From assembly GCA_002399785.1 (NCBI GenBank), contig DHEH01000004.1, positions 108,735-149,917 on the forward strand: DNA of 41,183 bases, given 5' to 3'. The stretch's first letter is position 1. Each line of letters begins with the position of its first letter. A program made the translations under genes and the position numbers. Source of the DNA: Caryophanales bacterium UBA4855. GTDB lineage: Bacteria; Bacillota_I; Bacilli_A; RFN20; CAG-826. This document shows positions 15,560-25,091 of the stretch, in pieces. Under the pieces are notes generated by a model that saw nothing but the letters and a program-made list of their open reading frames with translations, was not told where the DNA came from and did not search any database.

Positions 15560-18043
15560 TTATTTACCTTCTTTATTTGCGTTTTTAGCACCTTGTTTTT
15601 GTGCTTTTTTAATCGCTTTATTTCTTTTATTTTTTTCTTTTCTTCCTTTGAAGAATTGATTTAAACCTTTAAAGAAATGTCCATTAAACATCGTAATTAA
15701 TCCATTAAGTTCTTCCCAACAAATTAATCCACCAGTCATTCTTGAAATTCCTCTCATTGGTTGATGTAAAACACCCATAATTAATTCGTTAGATTTTGAT
15801 GCTTTGCCAGTTTTTCTTAATAAACTGATGACGTGACGAATAACAAACGAGAAGAGTCTGCCAGTCCATCCACGAGCATAACGTAATTCATTTACTGTCG
15901 TGTTATAGCCGACTTTCATACGGTTCTTTTTAAAGAAATCATATGTAGATTTTGGAATATCATGGCCAAGCAATAATTTAAATTCGCTATCCGAAACATT
16001 ATCGACTTCTCCACTATAATAAGATGGCATAAGTTTTATGTTATAAGGATTTTTAGCGTCTGTTCCTTTAACATCTAAAGTTTTACTTAATTTAATATCA
16101 ATTGATGAAGCACCAATCATAATGTTATAAACAGCGGTTTCAATTTCCCAACAATTTGTATAAACATTGAAATATCTAAAGGTAAATTCATCAAAATCAA
16201 TGTGTACTTGTTTAGATTCACCATTTTTTAAGAAGACTTTAACAAATCCTTTTAATTCTTTCTTTGGTCTAAATACTTTGCAATTAACGCCCGAAACATA
16301 TAATTGAGCAATTTCAGCACCATCAATTTTACCAACGTTTGTTATCTTGAACTCAACACCTTTATCAGTGACTTGATAATCACTATATTCAAATTTGGTA
16401 TAACTTAATCCATAACCAAATGGATATTTGACTTGAACCGAATCTGTATCGTAATAACGATATCCAATATATAAACCTTCACGATATTCCACAGTTTTTT
16501 CTTTTCCTGGGAAATAGTTCTTGCTTGAACAATCGTGATATTTATAAGGGAATGATTCCGCTAATTTTCCACTAGGATTAACTTTTCCAGTTAAAATATT
16601 TAAAATAGCTCTTGCTCCAGCTTGTCCACTTAGGTAAGACATCAATAAAGCGTCAACTTCATCAGACCAGTATAATTTAATTTGTGATCCGGCTGAAACA
16701 ACACAAACTACTTTATTTCCGGCATGAGCTAATGAATAAACTAAATCAGTTTGATTTTGAGGAAAATTAATATTTGCTCTATCAATACCTTCGGCTTCAC
16801 TAATCTCATCTAATCCGACATAAACTAATGAAACATCAGCTGTTTTAGCTAATTCTAAGGCTTTTTTGATTAATTTCTTATTCTTTTTACCATAACGTTC
16901 ATAACCTTGTTCATAACCGACATACTCTAAACTTTCATATTCTTTAATAACATCTAAGGTATTGTCGAGTTTGGTTGGATTAACCATACTACTTCCAGCA
17001 CCTTGATAACGTGGATTACTAGCAAAATCTCCGATTATAGCAATCTTTGTTCCAGCTTTTAAAGGGAGAATGTGATGGTGATTCTTTAAAAGAACCATAC
17101 TTTCTTCAGCGATGTGTTGCGATAATAAATGATGCGCTTCAACATCGAATTCAAATTTTTCTTTTTTTGCAAATGGCTTAGCTGTATCTAAAGCTAAAGT
17201 AATAAATCTATCAATATTTTCATCTAAAACTGAACTAGCTAATTTACCAGTTTGTACTGCTTTAATAACTTCAAGAACAGTGTCTTTACAACAAGGCATT
17301 TCGATCTCATTTCCAGCTTCAAGACCTAAAATTCTATCGTTGTCTCCACCCCAATCAGTTACAATAACCCCTGTATATCCCCATTGGTTTCTTAAAACGT
17401 CTCTTAAAAGATGCATATTTTCATTGGTATGTGTACCATTCAATAAATTATAAGAAGACATGATACATTTTGGCTTTGACTCCTTAACAGCAATCTCAAA
17501 ACCAGTTAAATAAATTTCTCTAAGAGTTCTTTCATCAACTATGGAATCAATCGTCATTCTCTTTTCTTCTTGATTATTACAAGCGAAATGTTTAAGACAA
17601 GCTGAAACTCCTTTTGATTGAATACCTCTAACATAACTTGCAGCCATTTTACCTGCTAAATATGGATCTTCACTAAAATACTCAAAATTTCTTCCGCATC
17701 TTGGATTTCTTTTAATGTTCATTCCTGGACCAAGTAAAACATTAACTTCTTGAGCTAAGCATTCTTCTCCAAGAGCTTCTCCAAGTTTTTCACCTAACTT
17801 AATATCCCAACTTGAGGCAACAGTTGCTGCAGTTGGAAAACAAGTTGCAGGCATTGAAGCGGCTAAACCTAAATTATCAGCTACTTCTGGGCATTGTTTT
17901 CTTAAACCATGAGGTCCATCAGAAAAACAAACACTTGGAATCCCGACTCGATCAATTTCTTGAGAGTCGAAGAAACTTTTTCCGCTCGTCAATGAAGCTT
18001 TTTCTTCTAGTGTCATTGACGAAATTATTTTTTCGTTCTTCAT
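15560..18043 (-). CDS. GH3 beta-glucosidase-type hydrolase, cytosolic
   Basis: The 827-residue glycoside hydrolase family 3 enzyme releases beta-linked sugars from oligosaccharides. Domains run in normal order: TIM barrel (~res 1-290, with KHFACNNQE and the nucleophile Asp in VIVTDWGGDND), alpha/beta sandwich (~310-520) and fibronectin-III-like domain (~570-650). About 150 unusual residues follow, ending in a Lys-rich tail. There is no signal peptide, so it is cytoplasmic. The frame is open 28 codons further up, but MKNEKIISS at 18043 has AGGAG upstream and matches the family start. The -10/-35 pair at 18119-18089 lies within that upstream extension. It is followed at once by the coiled-coil membrane protein. 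Confidence 0.92.
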   Translation of the reverse strand: MKNEKIISSMTLEEKASLTSGKSFFDSQEIDRVGIPSVCFSDGPHGLRKQCPEVADNLGLAASMPATCFPTAATVASSWDIKLGEKLGEALGEECLAQEVNVLLGPGMNIKRNPRCGRNFEYFSEDPYLAGKMAASYVRGIQSKGVSACLKHFACNNQEEKRMTIDSIVDERTLREIYLTGFEIAVKESKPKCIMSSYNLLNGTHTNENMHLLRDVLRNQWGYTGVIVTDWGGDNDRILGLEAGNEIEMPCCKDTVLEVIKAVQTGKLASSVLDENIDRFITLALDTAKPFAKKEKFEFDVEAHHLLSQHIAEESMVLLKNHHHILPLKAGTKIAIIGDFASNPRYQGAGSSMVNPTKLDNTLDVIKEYESLEYVGYEQGYERYGKKNKKLIKKALELAKTADVSLVYVGLDEISEAEGIDRANINFPQNQTDLVYSLAHAGNKVVCVVSAGSQIKLYWSDEVDALLMSYLSGQAGARAILNILTGKVNPSGKLAESFPYKYHDCSSKNYFPGKEKTVEYREGLYIGYRYYDTDSVQVKYPFGYGLSYTKFEYSDYQVTDKGVEFKITNVGKIDGAEIAQLYVSGVNCKVFRPKKELKGFVKVFLKNGESKQVHIDFDEFTFRYFNVYTNCWEIETAVYNIMIGASSIDIKLSKTLDVKGTDAKNPYNIKLMPSYYSGEVDNVSDSEFKLLLGHDIPKSTYDFFKKNRMKVGYNTTVNELRYARGWTGRLFSFVIRHVISLLRKTGKASKSNELIMGVLHQPMRGISRMTGGLICWEELNGLITMFNGHFFKGLNQFFKGRKEKNKRNKAIKKAQKQGAKNANKEGK

Positions 18044-18088
18044 ATAATTCTCCTGTATTCTTAGAATAATTTCATTTATTAAACCATA

Positions 18089-18119
18089 ATTATATAAATA
18101 TGTAACAATTTGGTCGCAA
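18089..18119 (-). promoter_or_regulatory. Probable promoter of the cytosolic GH3 gene
   Basis: TTGCGA (18119-18114) is followed by TATATA/TATAAT (18096-18089) at 17-19 nt spacing, about 46 bp before the chosen ATG. It would start a second transcript (GH3, membrane protein, GT2) below the terminator-like hairpin at 18230. Confidence 0.5.
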
Positions 18120-18191
18120 ATTGCCATTTTTATAACGCATCTTGCAATCCGTAATTATTTTTACAATCTTCAAAAACCATATAAAATTATA

Positions 18192-18219
18192 AAAATAATG
18201 GGGATTGGCGAGGGATATT
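18192..18219 (-). repeat. Dispersed 3'-end repeat, copy 4
   Basis: Minus-strand ATCCCTCGCCAATCCCCAT then TATTTT. It lies about 50 nt beyond the stop of the anchored GH3 gene, just after that gene's hairpin. Confidence 0.85.
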
Positions 18220-18229
18220 GCTTCTTTAT

Positions 18230-18260
18230 GAAAAGTAGACGGAAAATCCATCTACTTTTC
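18230..18260 (-). terminator. Hairpin after the anchored GH3 gene
   Basis: GAAAAGTAGA pairs with TCTACTTTTC around an 11 nt loop. The T run after it on the minus strand is weak, so it may be a processing or stability hairpin rather than a strong terminator. Confidence 0.55.
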
Positions 18261-18269
18261 GATTAAATA

Positions 18270-21248
18270 TTAATGTTTTTTAAATTTAGCAATAACTTTT
18301 GTCCACGGAACATACATATATAGACCAAAGGCAATCGTTCCAGCAAAGACTATACAATCAAGAGTGATAATAGTTGGAATCCACCATCCAGAAACTGAAT
18401 TTGGACCTCTAATACCAGCATTAACTTTATAATCATCATTTTCAGGATCATAATCTCTATTAAATTGATATGTAGAAACATAAGTATAAAGATTATGTTT
18501 TACCGCTAATTTAGCACAATACATTTCAGTTGCATCGTTCCTATTTAATGGTGATCCATTTGTTGACATTGGATTGAGCCATAAATCGTTTCCAGCAATA
18601 ACTCCACGAGGAGTATTCATGATTTGGTCTCCACTGCTCCAGTCAGTAACAACAGAACCTTTAAATCCCCATTCATTTCTTAAGATTTCAGTACATAAAT
18701 CGTAATTAGCACCTGCCCAAACGGCACCGACTCTATTGAAAGCAGTCATAATTCCATTTGCACCAGCCTTAACAGCAATTTCAAATGGTTTTAAGTATAA
18801 TTCTCTTAAAGTTTGTTCAGTAGTCCAGGTATCAACACCTTTAGCGTTGTCACCTTCTTCACTTAAAGCAAAATGTTTTAAATAACAATATAAACCACCA
18901 GATTTAGCTCCTCTAATGGTAGCAGCAGCCAAATTTCCAGAAATAAGAGGGTCTTCGCTATAGTATTCGTAATTTCTTCCATTGTAATTAGATCTATGAA
19001 GATTAACACCTGGAGCATACCAACCGTTAATTCCGCTCTTACTAGCTTCAAAAGCCATTGATTGTCCAACTTCATAGGCTAAATCAGTATTCCATGTGCA
19101 TCCGATGACGTTTTCACAAGGATAACTGGTCCAACTTGACATATCTTCAGCAATCTTTTGTGTATTTTGATTAAATCCGCTAGGACCATCAAAATCTAGT
19201 GTTTTTGCTTTTCCAATACTTGCGATAGCATTTGATCCAAATCCGCTTTTTTCAACAAGTTCACAAGCTTCTTCTTTACTAACTTGATCAACAAATTCAT
19301 CCCATTTTGGACTATCATAACTAGTCATCAATTCATTAACTAAAGAATCATTGAATTTTAAACCACTTGGTGTCTTTAATTCATCAAAACTTGCATTACT
19401 TCCATCTTGTTTAGTAATTAATCTAAGATTACTTTCAACACCAAATGAAGGCATTGTTTCTTGATCTTGAGCACCTGATCTATAAATTCTAGCTTTATTT
19501 ACAAGATCAGTATTAGTTGGTAATTTAGATTGTGTATCTTTAAATGTTCCAACAAAATCATTTCTACTTAAATATGTTTCGTTAATACCGACATTAGAAC
19601 CATCAATTGATGCACCAGCATAAGCATCATCGCCTGTAAATCTATTAATTACATCATAATTAGTAGTTGGATCTTTTTCATAAGTTAATGTTTTAGGAAT
19701 ATTATAAGTATAGGCATTTTTAGAAATACTAGTCATTTCTTTTAACGAATGAACGTTATTTTTAAGTTCTAAAGTGTAATTGCCACTATCTAATGTATAT
19801 CCTGTAAAACCATCGTTATTAGCATCATAACTATCATAACTTGCCATATCATAAGCACTAATTGTTAAACTGACAGTTTGGCTTTCACCTGGTTGAAGAA
19901 CGCTAGTTTTTGCAAATGCACCAAGAGAAATTGAACTCTTTTCGATTCCTCCATCAGTATAGGGCGTCTTGTAATAAAGTTGAGCAACATCTTTTCCTGG
20001 GTATTCACCAGTGTTTTTAACACTAACATTAATTGTTATTTCACTTTCTTTGGTTAATGTTGAGCCACTCATATTTTTGGTATCAACACTAGAAACTATC
20101 CACTCAAAATTTGTGTATGATAATCCGTATCCAAATGGATATAAAACAGCATCATCATAGCCATTTTCTAATCCATCAAAGAATCCTTCTTCATTAGCGG
20201 TTTCATACCATCTATATCCAAAATAAATACCTTCTTGATAACAAATATTTCCGCCAGTTGTCGATTTATTTCTGATGAATCTATTAGCATAAACTGGTTC
20301 AGTAGAGAAATTCTTAGCATAAGTATCAGCAAGTCTTCCGCTAGGACTTATTTTTTCTTCAGTTCCAGTAGTATCGTTTTCATCAGCGTAAACTGTTTTG
20401 CTTCCTTTAATTAAATTAGCAACGCTTTCAGTGCCTGATAAACCAGTTGGACCACAGAACAATGCAGCATCAACTTTGTCATTTAGTAAGAAATCACATT
20501 GCATATTGTTTGTTGTATTTAAAACAACAATAACTTTATCGAAATTATCAGTAGCAACTTTAAGCATATATTCCTCTTTTTGAGAAATGTCTAAATAACT
20601 TCTAGTAGTGTCTTCGGCACCAGTTAAATAATCAACAGATGTTGAAGGAATCTCACCAACATTCTCACCACTAATACGAGATAAAACAACAATTGCAGTA
20701 TCACTAAATTTTTTTGCATTATCAATTAAACTGGTTGTATAAAAATCATTATTTGGTTGGATAATCTTTCCATTTTGATTCATTGACATCCAATCATCAC
20801 TAGTAGGAATAGCCGTTTTATAAGCATTAATTATTTCGCTATTGTACTCAAATCCAGCATTTTCTAAGCCTTTTAAGAATCCTACTCTTTTGGCTGGATC
20901 AGGTTTACATGATCCAGATCCAACACCAGTAAATACCCATGCGTTATCAATAGCTGTATAACCAAAGACATTTACTTTTTTATTAGATTCAATATTTAAT
21001 GGTAAAGTACTATTTTCATTTTTAAGTAATACTGTACCTTCTTCACTAATCTTTTTAACTAAATTTGCACCTTTTTGAGCAGATTCAGCATCCCCTTCAC
21101 TAGCACCAGTTCCGCTTAAGGCTGCATCTATAAAATCAACTCCTAAAACTTGAAAACAAACAATATTTCCAGCAATTAAAGAAGCGCTCAATAAACACAA
21201 AGCACCAAAACCAACTGACCCTAAGATCTTTTTTGTTTTATTAATCAT
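18270..21248 (-). CDS. Membrane-anchored GH3 hydrolase with swapped domain order
   Basis: The 992-residue GH3 enzyme sits outside the membrane, held at both ends. An N-terminal hydrophobic segment (~res 10-35) and a C-terminal one (~res 957-980, IITLDCIVFAGTIAFGLYMY) are followed by short basic tails. The order of GH3 parts is reversed: the C-terminal alpha/beta sandwich comes first (~60-390, EGTVLLKNENSTLPL, PFGYGLSYTNFEW), then the fibronectin-III-like domain (~395-510), then the TIM barrel (~600-930, LDFDGPSGFN, YLKHFALSE, nucleophile Asp in SVVTDWSSGD). Such swapped GH3s are known from rumen Firmicutes. The ATG has GGAGAA upstream and follows the phosphoesterase gene by 12 bp. It probably degrades beta-glucan oligosaccharides at the surface. 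Confidence 0.9.
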   Translation of the reverse strand: MINKTKKILGSVGFGALCLLSASLIAGNIVCFQVLGVDFIDAALSGTGASEGDAESAQKGANLVKKISEEGTVLLKNENSTLPLNIESNKKVNVFGYTAIDNAWVFTGVGSGSCKPDPAKRVGFLKGLENAGFEYNSEIINAYKTAIPTSDDWMSMNQNGKIIQPNNDFYTTSLIDNAKKFSDTAIVVLSRISGENVGEIPSTSVDYLTGAEDTTRSYLDISQKEEYMLKVATDNFDKVIVVLNTTNNMQCDFLLNDKVDAALFCGPTGLSGTESVANLIKGSKTVYADENDTTGTEEKISPSGRLADTYAKNFSTEPVYANRFIRNKSTTGGNICYQEGIYFGYRWYETANEEGFFDGLENGYDDAVLYPFGYGLSYTNFEWIVSSVDTKNMSGSTLTKESEITINVSVKNTGEYPGKDVAQLYYKTPYTDGGIEKSSISLGAFAKTSVLQPGESQTVSLTISAYDMASYDSYDANNDGFTGYTLDSGNYTLELKNNVHSLKEMTSISKNAYTYNIPKTLTYEKDPTTNYDVINRFTGDDAYAGASIDGSNVGINETYLSRNDFVGTFKDTQSKLPTNTDLVNKARIYRSGAQDQETMPSFGVESNLRLITKQDGSNASFDELKTPSGLKFNDSLVNELMTSYDSPKWDEFVDQVSKEEACELVEKSGFGSNAIASIGKAKTLDFDGPSGFNQNTQKIAEDMSSWTSYPCENVIGCTWNTDLAYEVGQSMAFEASKSGINGWYAPGVNLHRSNYNGRNYEYYSEDPLISGNLAAATIRGAKSGGLYCYLKHFALSEEGDNAKGVDTWTTEQTLRELYLKPFEIAVKAGANGIMTAFNRVGAVWAGANYDLCTEILRNEWGFKGSVVTDWSSGDQIMNTPRGVIAGNDLWLNPMSTNGSPLNRNDATEMYCAKLAVKHNLYTYVSTYQFNRDYDPENDDYKVNAGIRGPNSVSGWWIPTIITLDCIVFAGTIAFGLYMYVPWTKVIAKFKKH

Positions 21249-21260
21249 AAATTCTCCAAA

Positions 21261-22673
21261 TTATAAAGATAAAACAACTTGATAACAACTACACCAATAA
21301 GTACTTCTAGCATCATCAGTAGCTTCAAATTGTCTTCCTTTAATTACGACTTGTTTGTCGTAAACATCAATATATAATCCTTGAGCGCCACCATTATTAT
21401 AATCTTTACCGTTATAATGACGGCCACTTCCTTCACCTTCCCATAAATAACCGATTGCGGCAGTATTAAAGAAAGATGGATAATCATTTCCTATTAAATA
21501 AGGTTGTTCACTTTCAAAACTCCAATGAGAATGACTGCTGAAGAATAAAGTTTGAGGATATTCTTTTATAATATCTCTCAATTTTGCTTCTTCATCTTCA
21601 GTGTATCCATACCAAGTTTGATTCAATTTAGAAAGCGATCCACTGACAGTATCCCTTAAAGAACCATGCGAGAATAAGTAAATAGGTTTATTAGTTTTAC
21701 CCGCATTTATCATGGTATCTTTTAACCAATTTAATTGCGTATCTCCTAAAGTGCAATCAGCTCTAGTGTTTCCAGAAAGTGTATGTGGGATTTCAGTTGT
21801 TCCTAAGAAAATAAAATAACTACCTTCAATTTCTTCATAGAAATATTGACTTTCGTTCCCTGTTTTTTCTTTCCATAAATTTAATCTTTCAGTAAATCTT
21901 TGACTTGTGATGGCATTATTTTGACTAGCTTCATTGCCATCTTCACTTTGGATAATAAACTCATGATTTCCGATTCCAATAAGTTGCTTTTGAGAACTGT
22001 TTTCTCCGAAAACCCCTGTAAAGGCCCCATTAAATGAATCATAATTAGCTGCTTTACCTTCGTCAACGATGTCACCGTTTGATACTATAACTTTTGAATT
22101 TGGTGATATCTCTTTTATATCTTCAAAGGTTTTAACGGTTCTATTATAGAAAGCACTTGTTCCAACACTAACTTGTTGATCACTAATAACTTGAAACTCA
22201 TATTTTAAAGTTTGAATTTGCTTAAACTCTTCTACTCCAACACATCCTTTACTTAAGGATTCATTACTAGAATTAAATGCTTCAACCCAAATTTTGGTCG
22301 CATCCATTGGGATGAGGGAATTAGCCGCAAAATCAACTTCAAAATCTGAAGCATTCATTTCAGTAAATTCTTTTAAAGAACTATAATTTGTAAAAGCAGA
22401 ATCTTTATCACCCCAAGAAACGACAAGTTTAGCAACATCGCTGCTAAACTTGTCTGTTTTGTTAATAATTAACGCACCTTCAGAAGAATTTTTAATAGAA
22501 GATTCATTCCCATAATTTAAAGTGAATAAATCACTAATTGTGTCAGGAGTTTTTTCTACTGTATCATCAGGTGTAATTGGATCAGGTGTTACGTTTGATG
22601 GTGAACACCCGATAAGTAATGATAAAGAGCCTACTAAGATTAATGATTTAATAAATTTTGTATGCTCTTTCAT
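21261..22673 (-). CDS. Calcineurin-like metallophosphoesterase lipoprotein
   Basis: The 470-residue exported protein has a signal peptide with lipobox LLIGC (Cys ~23), then a Pro/Asp-rich linker with VTPDPITPDD. An N-terminal beta domain (~40-150) resembles the fibronectin-like cap of purple acid phosphatases. The catalytic domain (~155-460) shows the metallophosphatase ladder: VISDQQ, SNGDIVDEG, IGNHEF, LFSHG and SSHSHW. The first His of the D-x-H motif is Gln here (SDQQ), so one metal ligand is changed. Its promoter is that of the upstream lipoprotein gene (12 bp gap, TAGGAGAAACAA). It may remove phosphate or phosphodiester groups from a surface glycan; the substrate is unknown. Confidence 0.87.
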   Translation of the reverse strand: MKEHTKFIKSLILVGSLSLLIGCSPSNVTPDPITPDDTVEKTPDTISDLFTLNYGNESSIKNSSEGALIINKTDKFSSDVAKLVVSWGDKDSAFTNYSSLKEFTEMNASDFEVDFAANSLIPMDATKIWVEAFNSSNESLSKGCVGVEEFKQIQTLKYEFQVISDQQVSVGTSAFYNRTVKTFEDIKEISPNSKVIVSNGDIVDEGKAANYDSFNGAFTGVFGENSSQKQLIGIGNHEFIIQSEDGNEASQNNAITSQRFTERLNLWKEKTGNESQYFYEEIEGSYFIFLGTTEIPHTLSGNTRADCTLGDTQLNWLKDTMINAGKTNKPIYLFSHGSLRDTVSGSLSKLNQTWYGYTEDEEAKLRDIIKEYPQTLFFSSHSHWSFESEQPYLIGNDYPSFFNTAAIGYLWEGEGSGRHYNGKDYNNGGAQGLYIDVYDKQVVIKGRQFEATDDARSTYWCSCYQVVLSL

Positions 22674-22685
22674 TTGTTTCTCCTA

Positions 22686-25091
22686 TTATTTGACTAAACC
22701 GCCATAATTGTTATCAACATCATTCCAAACACTTATATAAATTTCGTCTGTAATGGTATAACCCTTTGTATCATTCTTACTATCAGCTTCCATATAAACG
22801 ATTCTGAATGATCCATAACCATTTCCGTCATTATCGGAATATTCGCCTTGGCCCTTATCTTTTCCATCAATTAAATGACGCTCTTTATTTGGATTTTGTT
22901 TTGTGATATCACAAGCAGTTCCTAAATAAGCTGTTGCATCAGTATTATAAGCGGAATTTGTTGGATAGTACCAATACAATGATCCTTTACAATTTGTTTC
23001 GACTTCTTCGTCACCATGCCATAAACCTACCCAGCAAGAATTTGGAGAAGTTTCACTAACTGCATCAACAGTAACATTGATTGGTTCATTACCTGTTGAA
23101 TCAAAATATGTATTTCTGTCTGTCCACATATTGACTTCATATGGAGTTATATCAGTTGTAGATTCAACTTCAATGTAATCAATAGCACCCATAAATTCGA
23201 GGTTATCACCAGTGTAATCGGTTGGTTCCCAAGCGATTCTATTCTTTCCTGCATGTAATTCAACTTGAGTTTCAATTGTTACTACATTCCAGTTTTCTTT
23301 GCTTCCAGCAGTTGTACTCTTCAATTTATTTGGAGTAGAGATAATAGTTCCGTTTACCCATAAATCGCCTAAAGAACCAATTCCAACTTCTTTATAAACT
23401 TCAGTTGTTTTCTTATAAGGAGCAGCATATTTAATTGTAATAGTTCCATATGTATCAGCAGCAGCCTCAATTCCATAAATTAATTTTGAAGTTAAATTCT
23501 TCGATACATATTTTTCAGTTTCAACTAATGTAGGTTTAACCATTTCAACAGAAGTTGCACCATCAGCTAAATCAGCAAATCCAACACGTTTTGTAGTTTC
23601 GGCTTCAGCTTCTAACTTGACAGTTTTCTTTAAAACTGGTTTTTCAACTTTATAAGCTTCAATGGTTTGACCTATTGTCTTAACATCAAGAGAATTAAGT
23701 CCACCTAAATATTCATAACCAGTAATAACAGGATTAACTACTAATGATATAACATTATCACCACTTGGAATATCCATCCAATCAGTTGTAATAGTTGTAA
23801 AGTTTTCTTTTGAACCTGTAGATCCATTTCCTTTTAAAGTTAAACCATTAACAGAAATTGTTTTTCCACCTATATTTAAAGTTAAGATTTTTGATAAAGC
23901 AACATCAGTCATAACAGTTGTTTCATTTACATATGGAGCGGCAATCTTAAAGTCTAATTTAGCTTTTGTAACAGCTGTAGTTCTAACTCCAAACATGACA
24001 TTCATGCCTTGCTTAAATTCGGCCATTGTTTTTCCAGTTAAATCAACATCTGGAGCGGATTCACTTTCGTAAACTCTAGTAGTAACTGCTTCAGCTTCTA
24101 ATAAATTAGAAGTATATAAGACATCAGCATCAGCACCTTCGACTTCAACTGTATCAGCAACATAGGTTAAATCAGCTTTGCTCCAAATTGTCATCTTATC
24201 AAGATTGCAATAGGTAGAAATAGCACCATTAAAAACCGAATCTGAAACACGAGTGATATCATATCTATTTGAAAGAACAAAAGTTACGACATTTAATCCT
24301 TCTTTTAAAGCGACGTTTCCAATTTCAACATCTTTAATATTGTAATAATCTGCACTACTTGATAATTCGGTTGATCCAGCAACATTTATTTCGCTAGTAT
24401 CGACATTCTTACCATTAACTTTAACTGTGAAATAATCAGCAAAATTATAAGAAATATTTCCCCAGTTTCCGCCCCAACCACTTGGACCCATTAAACTAAA
24501 ATGTAAATTAGCAGTTGCATCAGCAGCACTAGCATTAATTCCCCAAATTATTCTATCATTCTTTTTAATCGAACCAACAACTGATCCGCCAGAAACTCTA
24601 TCATCATCTGTTGCTTCTGCTTTCATTGCAGCTAAGCCATCAGTAGAATCATCAATTAAATTTCCTTTTTCAGCTTCAAATATATTTTCAGCTCTTCCTT
24701 CTGAATCGGTTCCTAAAACAACAAGCTCGGCAGTTCCTTTTTTAGTAGTAACTTGATTACTACGAGCAGTAATTGTAACTTTACCAGCAGCTTTACAAAC
24801 AATTTTGCCATCTTCAATTGTAGCAATTGTAGTATCGCTACTACTTAATGTAACTGTTTTATCAGTAGCATTTGATGGTCTAATAGTTGTTGTGGCTGTA
24901 ACAGTATCACCAACTTTAGCATTTGTTTTACTTAAAGTTAAAGCAACTTCTGTTACCTTGACGACTTCATCTTTTCCATCATCTGGATCAGGTGTAACAG
25001 TTTCGTTATTACAGCTCGACATCATAACTCCACTACCAACGAGTAAGAGTGCACAAAGTGCAAAACAAGCGACTTTATTCTTTTTCATCAT
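22686..25091 (-). CDS. Surface lipoprotein with Big2 domain and three carbohydrate-binding-like modules
   Basis: The 801-residue lipoprotein has a signal peptide and lipobox (MSSC, Cys ~27). A Big2 Ig-like domain follows (~45-127, VALTLSKTNAKVGDTVT). Three modules of the CBM6/35-like fold are inferred from the repeated start E(A)E: NIFEAEKGNL (~133), NLLEAEAVTT (~330) and KLEAEAETTK (~505), each ending in a GxNVVxFVLS/GDNVISLVV/GKNRIAWEP strand. A last ~120-residue beta domain (YEVNMWTDRNTYF) is not recognised. No catalytic motif is seen, so this is a glycan-capturing protein that heads the operon with the phosphoesterase and anchored GH3. AAGGAG precedes two ATGs in a row; the second (25088) has the better spacing. 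Confidence 0.8.
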   Translation of the reverse strand: MMKKNKVACFALCALLLVGSGVMMSSCNNETVTPDPDDGKDEVVKVTEVALTLSKTNAKVGDTVTATTTIRPSNATDKTVTLSSSDTTIATIEDGKIVCKAAGKVTITARSNQVTTKKGTAELVVLGTDSEGRAENIFEAEKGNLIDDSTDGLAAMKAEATDDDRVSGGSVVGSIKKNDRIIWGINASAADATANLHFSLMGPSGWGGNWGNISYNFADYFTVKVNGKNVDTSEINVAGSTELSSSADYYNIKDVEIGNVALKEGLNVVTFVLSNRYDITRVSDSVFNGAISTYCNLDKMTIWSKADLTYVADTVEVEGADADVLYTSNLLEAEAVTTRVYESESAPDVDLTGKTMAEFKQGMNVMFGVRTTAVTKAKLDFKIAAPYVNETTVMTDVALSKILTLNIGGKTISVNGLTLKGNGSTGSKENFTTITTDWMDIPSGDNVISLVVNPVITGYEYLGGLNSLDVKTIGQTIEAYKVEKPVLKKTVKLEAEAETTKRVGFADLADGATSVEMVKPTLVETEKYVSKNLTSKLIYGIEAAADTYGTITIKYAAPYKKTTEVYKEVGIGSLGDLWVNGTIISTPNKLKSTTAGSKENWNVVTIETQVELHAGKNRIAWEPTDYTGDNLEFMGAIDYIEVESTTDITPYEVNMWTDRNTYFDSTGNEPINVTVDAVSETSPNSCWVGLWHGDEEVETNCKGSLYWYYPTNSAYNTDATAYLGTACDITKQNPNKERHLIDGKDKGQGEYSDNDGNGYGSFRIVYMEADSKNDTKGYTITDEIYISVWNDVDNNYGGLVK

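Noticed and set aside
18044..18127. Upstream extension of the cytosolic GH3 (28 codons)
   Set aside because: It covers the likely promoter; the ATG at 18043 has AGGAG and the usual family start.
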